From: Lepisosteus oculatus
Taxonomy: Eukaryota > Chordata > Actinopteri > Semionotiformes > Lepisosteidae
DNA length: 64,000 nucleotides
NCBI RefSeq assembly: GCF_040954835.1
Contig: NC_090712.1
Span: forward strand, 9,636,784-9,700,783
Direction of reading: 5' to 3'
Position numbers and translations under genes: made by a program. The notes below the pieces were generated by a model, which did not search any database, was not told the origin of the DNA, and saw only the letters and a program-made list of their open reading frames with translations. This document shows positions 1-13,200 of this stretch, in pieces (within the stretch, counting starts at the first letter, position 1; the number at the start of each line of letters is the position of its first letter).

Positions 1-3000
1 TAAACTTCCCTTTCCATCATCTTCTACATTTCTCATAACACCTTGCTGCCAGCCTGCTGTATGTGCACCCCATGAAAATGAAGCATAAGGCTTTTTACAG
101 GCCATGAGGTGGAAGACTTTACTGTCAATATGTGCACTTTTTCCCTTTTTTTCTTTGTCTTGCTGTTCATAATGCACTGTCCATCACCCAAACTGAAATC
201 CGTCTCTGTAACCTGGCAAGTCCAGAGCCTATGAGTGCAGCACAAAGGAATTTCTTTCCCATCAGGCAGTAAAACAGTCTGCCTTACAAAAGGAAGACTG
301 AGATTTAAGCAAAACAGACTAGAACTGAGAAAGACCATCTCCAGAATCAAAAACAAGACTTGTGTCATTTATTCAAAGTTGGGCAATATCAGCTGAGAAG
401 CAGCAGGCACCATTTCACAGCCCCTATTTTTGCTATTAAAAATATTGCATTCTCTTATCTTTAGGCTTCTATTTCCCCATGCAAACTAAGTCACCATGGC
501 TCTGCAGTCCCACTGCTTATTTGTCCATTAGAACCCTTCATCTCTACACAGTGGTTCTAAGACCAAGTTATTCAGACAAGTTTTCAGCATTTTTGATATC
601 TCAACAAATAAAACTGCAACGTGAATATAAGCTTACTTTATATACTGCACTTTTTATTTGTACTGCCTTTTAATTATAAAGGTCCGAATATTTTGTTTTA
701 GTGCGCCTTATTGTAGCTGTACATGATGAAACAAAAGAAAAGAACTGGCTCATTTCCAAACAACTGTCAGAATGTTGGGTCACAAAAGATTTCCTGCTAC
801 AGACAATGTCAGAAAAAAGTGGTCTTCAAAGTGGTCCAAGAGACCTGATATTATGGCATATTCACAAAAAGCCACTTGCTTATTTAGGTTTAATGAGGAG
901 CAATTTAGTGCCCTAACCACTCTTTTCCAGCTCTCACACACTCTCTGCCAATCCTGCCTTGACCTATCAAAACTGCTGCTGTTGTTTTTCCACATTTTCA
1001 CATCACCAACACTTAAAAATGTCTCTTCTCTGTGGCCTGTACAGAGAATGTTGGGGAAAAACAGTTCTGGAATGCCTATGGTTGCATACGAATGCATTAC
1101 CAAATATTTCAAACGAGCTCAGATTAAGTATCTGTAAGTGCCTCATCACTATCTGTAGTTCACACTGAGCAAAGAATAAATAAAACAGACTAGCCTCCAT
1201 CTTGCAGTTGATCAAACTGATTTTGAAAACTTACAGTAGGAATGTCAAGTATGTTTTCAGAAGAAAACTATTCTATCTTGTCTGATATTAATTAATACGA
1301 CAGCTAAACTATTACTGTGAAAAAAAAACAGGCAGTTGTGTCCTTGGGAGTCCTGGCTTAAGGAATTTGAGAACTCCTAGTTTCAGTGAAAAAACACATG
1401 CTCTAATTATTTTTTTTGTCTTTACAAATCCCGAATTTCTAAGCCATAAAAGGAGGAATGTAAAAGACCCCAAGGCCTTGACTCTGCTTGATGTAATTGA
1501 ACCTCGGTTTTGTTGGTTCATAGCCTTCTTCATTCTACCAGTAAAAATACCTTTTGGAGTTTTTTTATCCTTTATTTAACCAGATAAGTCAAGTGAAAAC
1601 AAATATGAAATTGTTATGTGATGGAGAGCACCTGTTTATATAGCAGTTCATTTTATTGGAGAAGCTCTGAATGAAGTTCCTTGTTTAGCTACAACACTAG
1701 CATCTCATTCAGGAACCGAGACCAGTACTCACTTGTCTGAAGTCCAGAGTCCAAACCACTACTCCACTCTGCTGCCCTGTATTCATATGTTGCTCTAGAC
1801 TGGTTCTCTGTTTCACAAAGAGCTGGTTATGATGATGTCTCCTTATGACGCACTGTAGTGTCCAAGCTGTGATTTCTAGGAACTGTACAGTATACAGTGA
1901 AAACATATGTATTGGGGCAGTGAAGTGTCCATTTACATTCAAATGGGTGATGATGGCTATTTATACTGTATTACTGTATACTGGGCCTTGCACTAGATAT
2001 TACCTAAAATGAAGCATATTAAAAGGTTTAAATCACAACCTAATCCTTTACTTGTACTTTGCAGATCTCTTAATTTAGCCATTTGAAACACAAAAGTAAT
2101 CATAACTGAAGTCAAACTTTAATAGTTATTCTAACTCTAGTTCAGCATTAGGCATTATCACTCATTACTGCAAATGGAATTCCATTCGGCTGAGCCATGC
2201 ATCACTTTCTGTAGGATTATGAAATTTATAACACTTTGTTGTTTAAAGAGGTTGTTTAATATCTCCGCTCTGAAATCTGGTCTTTGTAATGAGTTTGCGG
2301 GTCAATATTTATTTATTTTTTTAAATGCAAGCAACCTAACAAAGTGTTGAGTCATGAATTTGCGTAGTTATTCAACAACTCTATATTACATTTACTCTTT
2401 CTGTTCAGGATTTTTTATCTAATGCGAAGACTGAATGCATTCAGTACAAAAGGCTCAAGGTCAACTATGGCATCAAATTAGTTTCCAGCTGCTGAATTTT
2501 TCAGTCAGGTTCCAGCCCCTCCGCGACCCAGAAAGGCACCTAGAAAAACTGGTTAGAGAAAGGAAGGACGGATGAGTTTATTTACAGTGTAAGCATGGTA
2601 CAAACCGAAATGAACATGCGCAGTCAACAAAATACTGTACCTCTACCTGGCCACAAAACTCACAGCTGCCCTGCATTCCCCATTTATCTCACAATTTATT
2701 TTGAAGAGGTGGAAATACTGTAATTCAGTTTCTCATTGATCAGGGTAGAGAGGCTAGTTTCAAGTTGCAACTTTTGTAGCTGTATGGACAGTATTTTGAC
2801 CAGAGAGTGGCTATAACTAAACACAGTTCTCACTAAATGTGTCAAGATTGAATCCAATTTATAAAAAGAACAAAGACATCATCCCTCCCTTTATTTCCTC
2901 TGGCAAAGCTTAAAGGTATCCCATTTAACCAGGTTTAGTAACGCCTGATAGCAGACAGAAACGCCCACCATTGTTAAATACTGTAGCTTTAAACATATTT

Positions 3001-3985
3001 GATCAGACTGATATTGTATTATTCAGATACAGTATGTGGTGCACAGCTGAAGGCTTTATTTCTCCTTGATTGCTGAATTGCATTTGCATGAACCCCAAAA
3101 ATTCCCCTCTTAGTGTTTTACTACTGGAATGGGATGCTCAGTGACAAACGTGTTCTAAATCAAGTTCTCTGGTGTAAAAGTTCATCTTTTAAACTATGGT
3201 TGTTCTAATGACTAAATATATAATTTGCATTTTTATGTTAAAACTCAGAGAAGTCTTGGCATCCTTGTCTGCTGCCACTTATGCACTTAAATATCCAAAT
3301 GCAATGATAATTTAACATTTATTACGGCGAGTGAACTACTGCACTATCACCTTGAAGAGAAAATCAAAACCGACAATCAATAACTATACTATATACTATT
3401 ATTTTTATCGACTGAAAGTATCAGGCACGGCCCCGCCCAGATAATAACTAAAAATACTAGATAAGACTACATGAAGGAACAAAAACTATAGTCTCTTTCC
3501 AGATGATGAACCACACCAACGTACAGCAGATAGCTTATACCAGAGCTTGGATCTCAGCTTGCCTGGTGTAAACATTAATCTTGAGCAATGTAGACAGAAT
3601 CAGACCTGTTAATTTGCAGAGTCAAGGTAATAGGAAGATTAGATTACTTAATCTGTTGAGCTGTCATCTTGGCTATTTCCCAAAATGGTGAGGTCTCATA
3701 AATGACCCGACCCAACACAACTAGTGATGTACAGTTTTGGCAAAACACCACACTAGTGCACAACACTGGCTGTTTCTTGGGCAAGAGTCCAATAATGAAA
3801 CAGCTGAACAAGACAAGGACTTGAAGAAAGGTAGAGAAAACCTACAGAAACTCTTCATCCTTGTATTTGTGATCCACCACTTCTTTCTTAAGTCATTTTC
3901 TCACCAGAAGAAAGAACAATATTATCTGAATTGCAGCTTTTGTGTTTTTGCAGAAAACAAACATGATGTAAAGTGAATTTGGACA
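1..3985. other. Intergenic stretch without recognised gene
   Basis: AT-rich sequence with only short chance frames; the longest, about 120 aa near 0.8-1.1 kb, has overlapping frames on both strands and no recognisable domain. Apart from a SINE tail near 2.5 kb, nothing is identifiable. Confidence 0.5.
2505..2580 (+). repeat. SINE 3' tail fragment
   Basis: The run CTCCGCGACCC-AGAAAGGC...GGTTAGA...GGACGGATGA resembles the degraded 3' end of the same fish SINE type as at 15.3 kb (TCC-GCGACCC, GGTTAGAAAA, GGATGGATGA). Confidence 0.4.
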
Positions 3986-3989
3986 GAGT

Positions 3990-4565
3990 ATCAATGCATA
4001 ATAATAATAATAATAGTGAATAATTAATTTAAGGAATTAGTAGTAGTAGTATTACCTAAATTTATATAACACTTTCCTGGACACTACACTCAATGTGCTG
4101 TACAGGTAATGGGGACTCCTGTCTACCACCAATGAGTTGTCCCCATCTGGATGATGCAATGGCAGCCAACATGCACCAGAATCCACACCACACATCAGCT
4201 CTCAGTGGGGAGAACCGAGCACTGAAGCCAATTCAGAGATGAGGATTATTAGGAGGCCATGACTGGTAACGGCCAGGGGGAAATTTGCCCAGAACACCGG
4301 GGGTAACACCTCTGCTCTTTTCGAGAAATGTCCTGGGATTTTTAATGACCATGGAGAGTCAGGACCTCACTTAAGTCTCAGTAAAGGAACAATGGCCATT
4401 TTTACAGTATAATAAAGCGCATCCCCATCACTATACTGGGCTATTAGGACCCACACAGACTGCAGGATGACCACTCTCTACTGGTCCCACTAACACCTCT
4501 TCCAGCAGCAACCTTAGCTTTCCCAGGAGGTCTCCCATCCAGGTACTGGCCAGCCTGACATCACT
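3990..4565 (-). repeat. 5S rRNA-derived SINE, near full length
   Basis: The high-coordinate end (about 4500-4565) is the reverse complement of a 5S-rRNA-like head, including GGATGGGAGACCTCCTGG, the 5S box C region. The body shares long blocks with copies at 12.0-12.5 and 61.8-62.0 kb (CCATGACTGGTAA, GGGGTAACACC, GACCCACACAGACTGCAGG). The low-coordinate end has an L2-type TTATATAAATT sequence and an (ATA)n tail at 4000-4014. Such SINE3-type elements have an internal pol III promoter and rely on LINE machinery. Confidence 0.8.
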
Positions 4566-5490
4566 TCTGACTATATAACTCCTGTCCTAATGCAATAAGA
4601 CAGGGATCAAATAAAATAGGACATACAAGATCCTTTTCAGCAACGAACACAATCAGGCACAGCTAGTATGGCATTTAAATGCCTTCCTCTTCCCCAACAA
4701 CACTAACTGCAAGAGAAAAGCCCTCCGTTATTATGCCAGTGTTGCTGTCAATACCTGCCATAACGGACACTCCTTCGTGTCTGTATCCCAGGTTCACAGA
4801 GCACTCACAATGATCACACAAGATGGTCTAGCTTTTAAGATATTAACAATTATGGTGCCTGGGCTCTTTCCAAGCATATTCTTAAGTAGCTTGGCCCAAG
4901 TTTGTGGTCAAATGAAAATCACGCTGGCAGCAAGTTGCAGATAGCACTTCAGTCCGGTGATGGTAGCATTTCAGGGGAGCAGCAAACAGGTCATTAAAAA
5001 AAAAACTGCTTTACTTAACATAATAGAATTTTTCTTTTAACAGAAGTACAGAGTCCTTGCCGAGCCATTGAAAAAATTCAAGAGAGGGAGTCTGTACTCT
5101 CTTATTCCCTGCTATTCAGGAAGTGTTTCTTGGGATGAGTTGAACTGGAACTGGAGAGGTTTGCATTTAAGTATTAATATTCATTTATGAATATAATACT
5201 AAAGACCTTTCCTTTTAGGACCCCAAAAGATTTAATGTAATCAAAGCTTTGGGATGAATATTAATTTTGGAGGATTACTTTAAATAATCTATGAATGTAA
5301 ACACATATTTCACAGGTGAAACACTCCCTCAACCTATAAGGAGCAAAGCACACTGCAGAAAGTGACCTGGACACATGAGCCTGTTTAGCAGTTTATAAAC
5401 AGAGAAAGAAAAAACACTCTTACAGTCCTTCTGGTCATGTGAGCAGAGCAGTACTCTGATTGGGTCACTTTCTTCTTTGAGAGAATCTAC
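4566..5490. other. Intergenic, no gene recognised
   Basis: Between the 5S-SINE and the LINE fragment. AT-rich, no coding-like frame, no clear repeat match. Confidence 0.4.
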
Positions 5491-5514
5491 ATGTTATTAA
5501 ATGCCAATATAAAT

Positions 5515-6405
5515 TGTACTCGTACAAGTACCTGGTAGTGCACATTGACAATAGACTGGAATGGTCTAAGAACATCGAGGCCATCTATAAGAAGGGACAG
5601 AGCCGACTTTACTTCTTGAGGAGGCTCAGGTCCTTCAATGTATGTACCGTAGTAAGATGCTACATATGTTCTATCAGTCGGTGGTAGCGAGCGCCATTTT
5701 CTACGCAGTGGTATGCTGGGGCCCTGGGATTAGAGCAGTGGATTCTAAAAGGCTGAACAAGCTCATCAGGAGAGCAAGCTCTGTCATTGTGTCTGACCTG
5801 GACCCCTTGGAGGTAGTGGCTGAGAGGAGAATGGTGTCCAAACTAGAGCCCATCATGGACAACATCTCCCATCCCCTCTATGACAGGCTTGTAGAAATGA
5901 AGGGCACGTTCAGCAATAGACTGATTCATCCACGGTGCGACAGGGAGCGCTACAGGAGGTCATTCTTGCCTTCTGCCATAAGACTGTACAACGCATCCAC
6001 GTTGCGTCTGGGCAGAGGCAACATCGACAGTGACCTGTTTCTGGACTGAACGCATCTACACATCTACTGCTACATCTGTTCTCTTTCTTTTCTTTTCCCG
6101 TTTACAACCGTTTTTTGTGCAATATATGCCAGGGACCCGTGCAATACATTTATATCTATATCTATATTTATATTCATATGTGTGATAGGATTTTTCTGCA
6201 TACTGTTCTGTTCTAGTTTGTTCTTTGTGTGTCCGGACTGTGAGTAACTCTTTTAGTGCACCACTCACTGTACTGATTGTATTGTATGTATTGTACTATT
6301 ATTATTATTGTATCATTCATTACACTGTGGCTGTGTTGTCTGTGTAAAGCTGCTGTTGCACTGCAATTTCCCTCATGGGATCAATAAAGTATCTGTCTAT
6401 CAGAT
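5515..6405 (+). mobile_element. LINE 3' end (L2/jockey-like), ORF2 C-terminus plus 3' UTR
   Basis: A 5'-truncated non-LTR retrotransposon. The frame first reads Y-K-Y-L-V-V-H-I-D-N and L-Y-F-L-R-R-L-R-S-F-N-V, shifts frame near 5640, then continues open at 5642-6049 with M-F-Y-Q-S-V-V-A-S-A-I and V-C-W-G-P-G, the usual post-catalytic region of reverse transcriptase. It ends S-F-L-P-S-A-I-R-L-Y-N before a TGA at 6047. The 3' UTR ends in TCAATAAAGTATCTGTCTAT, typical of fish L2-like LINEs. The catalytic RT core is absent, so the copy is dead. Confidence 0.85.
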
Positions 6406-6877
6406 GCTCAAAGTGGAATTTTATATAAAAGTCACAAAACCTACACAAGGTATGAGCAAATCCTTTGAAATATTTACAATACTATTTCAGATCAGGGTAA
6501 ATTTCTCCTCAACAACACCATTTATTAGTCAGTCACACAGAGATGAATCACTCCACAAGCATCAGGGAACAGTAAAAAAAACTTTCTCATAATTGGAGAA
6601 AGAAGGAATTATTTTACAAGCAAACAAAAAACCCAAGTGAACTGTGATAACAGCAGATTACACAGGGGAGAATCCAATTCTTATTTCAAAATGCTTTTTT
6701 TCCTAGTAACTAGCATACAGTACATGTTTCACACCTTTAAAGTGATGTTCAGAACACAAGTACAACCAAGGATCTGACCTCTTTCTTTGGGAAGAATCGG
6801 GTCTTCAAAATTATGCATTACAAATAATAAAATGTGCACAATAGCAAATAATTAAATTTGGCTTAATCCAAACTATC

Positions 6878-6883
6878 TTTAAT
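6878..6883 (-). terminator. Possible polyadenylation signal (ATTAAA) of the receptor gene
   Basis: ATTAAA on the minus strand about 50 nt beyond the stop codon. It is a known variant signal, but such hexamers are common in this AT-rich sequence. Confidence 0.25.
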
Positions 6884-6934
6884 AAAAAAGTATAAAGAAA
6901 TAGGAAAAGAAGATGCCCTGTTCCCACATGCTGC

Positions 6935-7281
6935 TCACAGTTTTGCACATTCAAGTACCACAAACCTTTCGCCCTCCTCTCTCATCATACGGGTTCCAAA
7001 GCTTAATTTCTCGGGGACCACTAAGGGGTTAAATTTTAAGAGAGGCACATCTTCAGACAGACAGGTGCCTTCTCTTTGTTTCGAGTGACTTTCAGGTGTC
7101 TGTAAGCTCTGCTGGGACGCTGCAGGCGAGCTCCTCTGACACTGAACAACAAACGCCCCCTTGTGGTGTCTTCTATACAGCACTGCCACGATGCCCAGCA
7201 GCAACAAGAGTAACACAGTGAAGAGCAATCCCATCCCGTAGATGGTTTTCAAAAGGGTGGGTGAAAAGTTAGAGTGGGCAT
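6935..7281 (-). CDS. Receptor gene exon 11: transmembrane helix and cytoplasmic tail
   Basis: 347 nt to TGA at 6937-6935. A juxtamembrane N-F-S site is followed by a hydrophobic segment (G-L-L-F-T-V-L-L-L-L-L-L-G-I-V), a basic stop-transfer Y-R-R-H-H-K, then a tail rich in Ser, Gln, Glu and Pro. No kinase, ITAM or PDZ-ligand motif stands out. Confidence 0.88.
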
Positions 7282-10200
7282 CTGTAACATAGGAAGGTAA
7301 AAAAAAAATACAGACGAGATTTTGGCTATTGACAATGGCACAAGTTAAAACATTAACAGATTTCTGAGAACAGAATTACAGATTGGACTAAAAAAAGATG
7401 ATTGTGGGGACAATGCATGAAGAGGTTCCTTACTTGCTGGATCAATGCAGAGCGTTCCACCAGAACCAATTCGAGAAAAATCCTCAAAGCCCCTCTTACA
7501 GCGGCAGGCGTACGTGCCAAAGACATTGAAGCAGTCGGCATGGATATCACACAGGACCAGTTCCGTCCTGCACTCATTGACATCTGAAAACAGCAATAAG
7601 AGAACAGAAGGGAGTTGGTACAAGTCACCTGATAGGAGACTTAACAGTTCCCCCAATCCCCCTGGCCTCCTCAGAAAACAAGAGCCATCGATACATTCAG
7701 CCACTTACTATAAATTCAAAATGCCACCTACAGTAACTTCCAAGAAGACTACTGAAAATTATGCATTTTCACTAAATGTAGAGATATTACACGGTACAGG
7801 TTTTTCCACTTTCTCTTAAAACTATTAGCATTTTCCTGCAAAAAATCAATTTGTATAAAACATTTTCACATAAAAAACATATTTGTCTTGTAGTCAGGTT
7901 TGAAATCTCCATCTTCAAAGAGCTATCTAATTATAATAATAACATTACTTTATTAACCCTTTACAATTTCTTGCATTAGGAATTTGTCTTTTCACATACC
8001 CCAGCTTGCTCTCCATGAAACACACAGACAGGGAGAGAAGCCTGGGGTCAGAGCGCAGGGTCAGCCATTTATACGGCGTCCCTGGAGTAGTTGGGGTTAA
8101 GGGCCTTGCTCTGGGGCCCAACGGAGTAGGATTCCTCTGCCGGCTGCGGGATTTGAACCGACAACCTTCCAGCCACAGGCGCAGATCCTTAGCCACAGAG
8201 CTACCGCTCCGCCCTAATTAAGAACCTAATTAACCTTTTGAAATATAATAATCTGAAGTACGATAACTGAAGTATGGCACCTTGTACAGCTCAATATCCT
8301 GTTACTACACTGGAACGCTGATTTGAAAACTGTGGTGCACAGGCAGTTTGAATCCTACGAGTGGGCAATAAACAATTCGTCACCTTCTGCCGACACTGAA
8401 ATCACACGAGCACTGCCGGGCCCCAGGCCTGCCACGGGTCTATCCACGAGTCTTTCCAGGAAAGACTTAAGCAACATGGAGATGTTTTCCTCTCCAAAAC
8501 CGAACTGCAGCCACAATATAAAGAGGAAGCCTGCATTCAAGCTGTGGAGGAAATGCAAAGAGACTTTATACCCTCAAAACACTAAGTATAAAGAGATGAT
8601 AGTCTGCAGATCCTTCATTTCACCCAGATCAGCACAGAACACTGAACTCTGGTTAAGGCACATGGTTTTTAACAATGTCACATTTCCAGCATCAATACTA
8701 TTTCTAAATTCTTCATGTGTGTGGTGATGATAACTTGCATTTGTACAGATTTTGTGTACACAACCCCACCTTTTAACTCGTTTAGACGAAACGGATTTAA
8801 GGTGCGGTCGAAATGGTCGAAATTCTTCTTTGATCTGAAACATAAGAAAATTGATCCTGTGATACTCTCTCACAGCATGTGGTCTGAAAAGGTTTAGCAA
8901 GAAGTAAAGCTGTTGATGTCTTTCCTTAAGACAAAAGGAAAGATCATTCCAACATACCATTCTCTGAAGTGACGACAGAAGAGTCTTAACCAGCTGTTCC
9001 TGGTTTCCACTACCCCTGCGGCTTAGCTGGACTTCAACAGACACTTCATACAAGTACTCTGCAGAGGAGATCCTGGAGCTGTTTAAAGTGGTTTTACATG
9101 GGGGCTCCTGGAAAACAGACCTGAGCAAACCTCACACCTCGAGGACTAGCTGTTTGATCTGCTAGATGAACCCAGGCCCTTCTGATTCTGGAGATCATGG
9201 TGCTAGGAAGGAGTGCCCTGTGAGGGCCTGTGGTGCTGCTGAATTAATCACTGATGGCTCAGTGGGTATCTGTGGGTACCCCGTCTCACTGCAAGACAAG
9301 AGACTGATTGCTTGTACTCTGCATGGGACTTACCTTGCTAAGTGAAATTAACCTCAGGACGCCCATGGGGACTACTTGTAATCCACCTGCCCTGAAATTT
9401 CACAGTCCCCCCCCACCACCACCACCACCATTTTGCACATACTGAGTTGGGAATTCAGAATTGTTTTTGTGCCTTGCCTCACAGCAATAACTCCTATACT
9501 GCATAGAGGGCATGAGGCAAGACAGAAAAGTGCCTGGTCCCTGCTTACTCATCACTCCACGGCATCTTTTCACAGACTACAAATTCCCGAGTGCCCAAAA
9601 GCAGGGTTAATGCCAACTAGAGAAGCAGCACAGTCCCCTGTGAGTTGTTCTCTCCTACACTTCAACATTGTCCAACATATGCTTTGCAAAAGCATCTTTT
9701 TCTCTTACCTCCAGGAAAATGAGAAATCCGAGTGACATTTCTGTGGTGCCTAGAAACACTTGTGTTTTCTGCATGGAAGGAAGAGGTAGGAATTACTTAC
9801 AATCCAATTCTTTTTTTTTTATGAACAAGTTGAAAAAAAATAAACATGGATCATACCATTGAATTTGTGATCTAATTTTGTGGCTGCTGTTTGTGAATGT
9901 TCACTTATTGGGTGGTTGATACTGGAACCGTCTCTTTTCTCTTCAAAAATGCTGCTGCTTTTACTCAACTGTGGACTTGTGGCTCTATTGTATACCTTGG
10001 TTGGCGTGTGGCCGGAAATTTCTTCCCAAAACTCTTTAGACATTTCTTCAGTTTGAGATTTTCTATCAAATGTTTGGCCATATAGAGATGTTTCGTGGTC
10101 AAATTCCAGAGGGGGAGTAAATTCTGGGACATTGAGGCGTTCTTGATCTTTGCTATCTGGAGATGCGTCATTCAAAGAGACAGGAGTAGTATACCACGGG

Positions 10201-13200
10201 TTGCTCGAAGGGATGCTTTCAGTTTCTTGTAAAACAAATCTGTGCTCAACAAAAGGGACCTGTTGGCTGACAGACAATGTAGGAGTAATCAGCTTTGTTT
10301 TAGTGCTACTGAACGAATCCAGTTCTTCCGCAGAGAGATGGACCTCTCTCCCAGAAACGGTGGGTTGTTCTCTCATCACTGGCCCCCACAAAGGAGTTGC
10401 TGTGATGCATATTATAAAGGTTCTGTCAACATCTAGGCTTTCTTCAGAGCTGGCCCACTTTAACTGTGTCAGCTGACTCTTCTGCAGAGATTCTGCAAAG
10501 CTCTTGTTTTTCAGGGAGTTCCAGGCCCAGTCACTGGTTGAATCCAACATGTCTGTTAAAGAGAGAGTTTCCACAGGAGTTGTCTGTGTCTCAGATAATA
10601 TTGTATAAGACTCTGACAGAGAGGGTTGAAGATACCCATCTAAGGAGACAGTTGTTGTAGTTTCCGCCCATCGCCCCAGAGACGCTTGAACAACTCTGTC
10701 CTCATCCGACACTCGAGATATTGTGAAAATCTCTGAACCTGCAACAGTGCGCACCAGTTCTATTATTCCCCTTGGCTCTTCTCCATCTGTGGCCGAAACA
10801 AATTGTTCTTCCACGGGCGACTCGCGAGGAGAGGGAGGAACTGACGGCAGCACTGCATCTTCTGTTGTCAGGGCCTCCTCCAGCACGTGGTACTGCCCAT
10901 AAAAGCCCCTGTATGGCCATCGCCGGTTTCCTCGGATAAGCAAAACCACGTGGAGAATGTTGGCTTGGGAGATATGGCGGGCTTCCTGCCAACAGGTGTC
11001 CAGTACGCGGTGCCTCCCTCTGGCAGGGGACTCCTCCAGGTGGATCTCGTCCGTTTTAAACTCACAGGAGTAAGCAGGCGTTAAGTCCAGCAAGTGCAGC
11101 ACAACTCGCTTCCCAGCGTCCAGCCAAATAGTCCAGTTGCACCAGAGAGGCGGGTTCGAGCACAGGTGGTCCGGTGAGAAAAACTCTCCGCGGTCTTCAC
11201 GGAATATGCTGTGGCAGCTCCTCAGGGCGAAAAAGGCATAATCCCTCTGGGACTTCCTTTCTAAAAAGCGAAATCGGTGGTATCAATTGTCATACAATAA
11301 AGAAGAGTAGAGAGGATGCAGTGTTTGTAACAGATGACATTTTAACTAAACTGAGTTCCATTAAGGTTTAAAATGCATTTCTCTCTTTGCACTCTTTGCC
11401 TTCCAAGGAATGCGAATCCAGAAAGCAGATGTCTGAGTGTGTTTGGAAGCATTTCAAATGCTCTTGCCCTGGCAATAGTGCACTGTTATGACACTTCATT
11501 TTCTGGGCATTTGTGCTGTACAGAAAAGGTAGAGATCACAGGAACTCCGACAAAGGGGAAACTTTTCCTTGTACATCACAGAAAAACAGGTCAGTATACT
11601 ATCAATTAAGTATTTTTGGAAATATTTATAGCATTTGCCAGCTAATGAAGTTGCATAATCTGTGCATTTGTTTATCGTGTTTAAAATATTCGATTTAAAT
11701 CATTAGAGTCAGGTATAATTGTTCTCAGTACATCTGAATGGGTTGAACTAGACCTGAGGTTATTACTGTATTTCTTGATAACAAATCAACACATATAAAC
11801 ACATAAGAAATAATAAAAATAACTTGTACCTCCAGGAAGGTTCTGAATGACTTCTGGTGCCACATTTACCTGTTAAAGAGAAAAGCTCAAAGTTTGTTTT
11901 GCCAGGGTGATAGTTCAACTATCGTTACAGTTTATTGACTTAATTTTCCATTTTGATTAAGATTTCCTCTCATATAGCAAAGATAATAATAATCCTTACA
12001 CTTATAGTATATAGTGCTTTTCTGGACACCCCACTCAAAATGCTTTACAAATTGCTTTAATGGGGACTCCCCTCCACCACCAGCAATGTGGAGCCTCCAC
12101 CTGGATGACGCAATGGCAGCCAAAGTGCACACAGCACACTCACCGCTTACCAGCTATCAGGGGGGAGGAGAATAGAGTGATGAAGCCAATTCATACATGG
12201 GGATTAATAGGACGCCATGACTGGTAAACACTGGGAGAACTTTGGCCAGGATGCCAGTGGTAACACCCCTATTCTTTTCAAGAAACACCCTGGGATTATG
12301 AATGACCATTCCAGAGTCAGGGCCTAAGTTTTATATCTCATCCGATGTAGAGTGTGCCCATCACTATACTGGGGTATTAGGATCCACACCGAAGGCAGAG
12401 TGAGTCACCCCTCCCCATTAACACCTCTTCCAGCAGCAACCTTAGCTTTTCCCAGGAGGTCTCCCATCCAGGTACCGGCCAGGCTCACACCTGCTGAGCT
12501 TCAGCGGGTTGCCAGTTGTGAGATATCTTTAATTTTACAAACTGAAGCTTAGTGTCCAACACAATGCACAACTTGTACAGCACAGCTTCTATCATAAAGA
12601 TCCACTCTAGCTATATACCAGATGAAGAATAAAGCAAAGCAAACCTGAATTAAGGTTTATGAGCACCTTCAAAATGTATTCCACTAATTCAATTAGAAAC
12701 TGGATAAGAATGGAACCTCCAAGATAGAATGTCCAATTAATTTTCATCCTGGATTTAACATTTAGAAACAATGAAGTTAAACAAAAATTAGGCTATAAGA
12801 CTGAACATTCAATTGAATTTAATAACCTACAATGTACTGTACATTAAAGGGTGATACAATTATATAGGGAAGAGTGAGGCCAGGTAATCCACAATCATTT
12901 TATTAAAGACCAGCTTTGAAAGGTGGGGACAGATTGTCAATTACTTCAAAGAGCTGGAGAATAAGGGATTTCTTTTTATCTTTAAAAAATTCTTTGTAAC
13001 AATTCCCATTAACTGTCAGGCACAGAAACAAATTGCACTGCATCAGATCTTGACTTCCTTTCTGTACAAAGTGTTACCAAGACAGTGATAACGCAATGAT
13101 TTACAAGTTTAGCTTGCCTGCCTCCTGCTAAACACCTCAGAGAGAAGAGGGCCGATCTCTTCACAGCAGGCATGGCCTGTAGTCATGACACTCCTCATTG

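Noticed and set aside
10150-10476. Plus-strand frames opposite the receptor stalk exon (also 10242-10436, 10466-10660)
   Set aside because: Antisense shadows of the long minus-strand exon 4.
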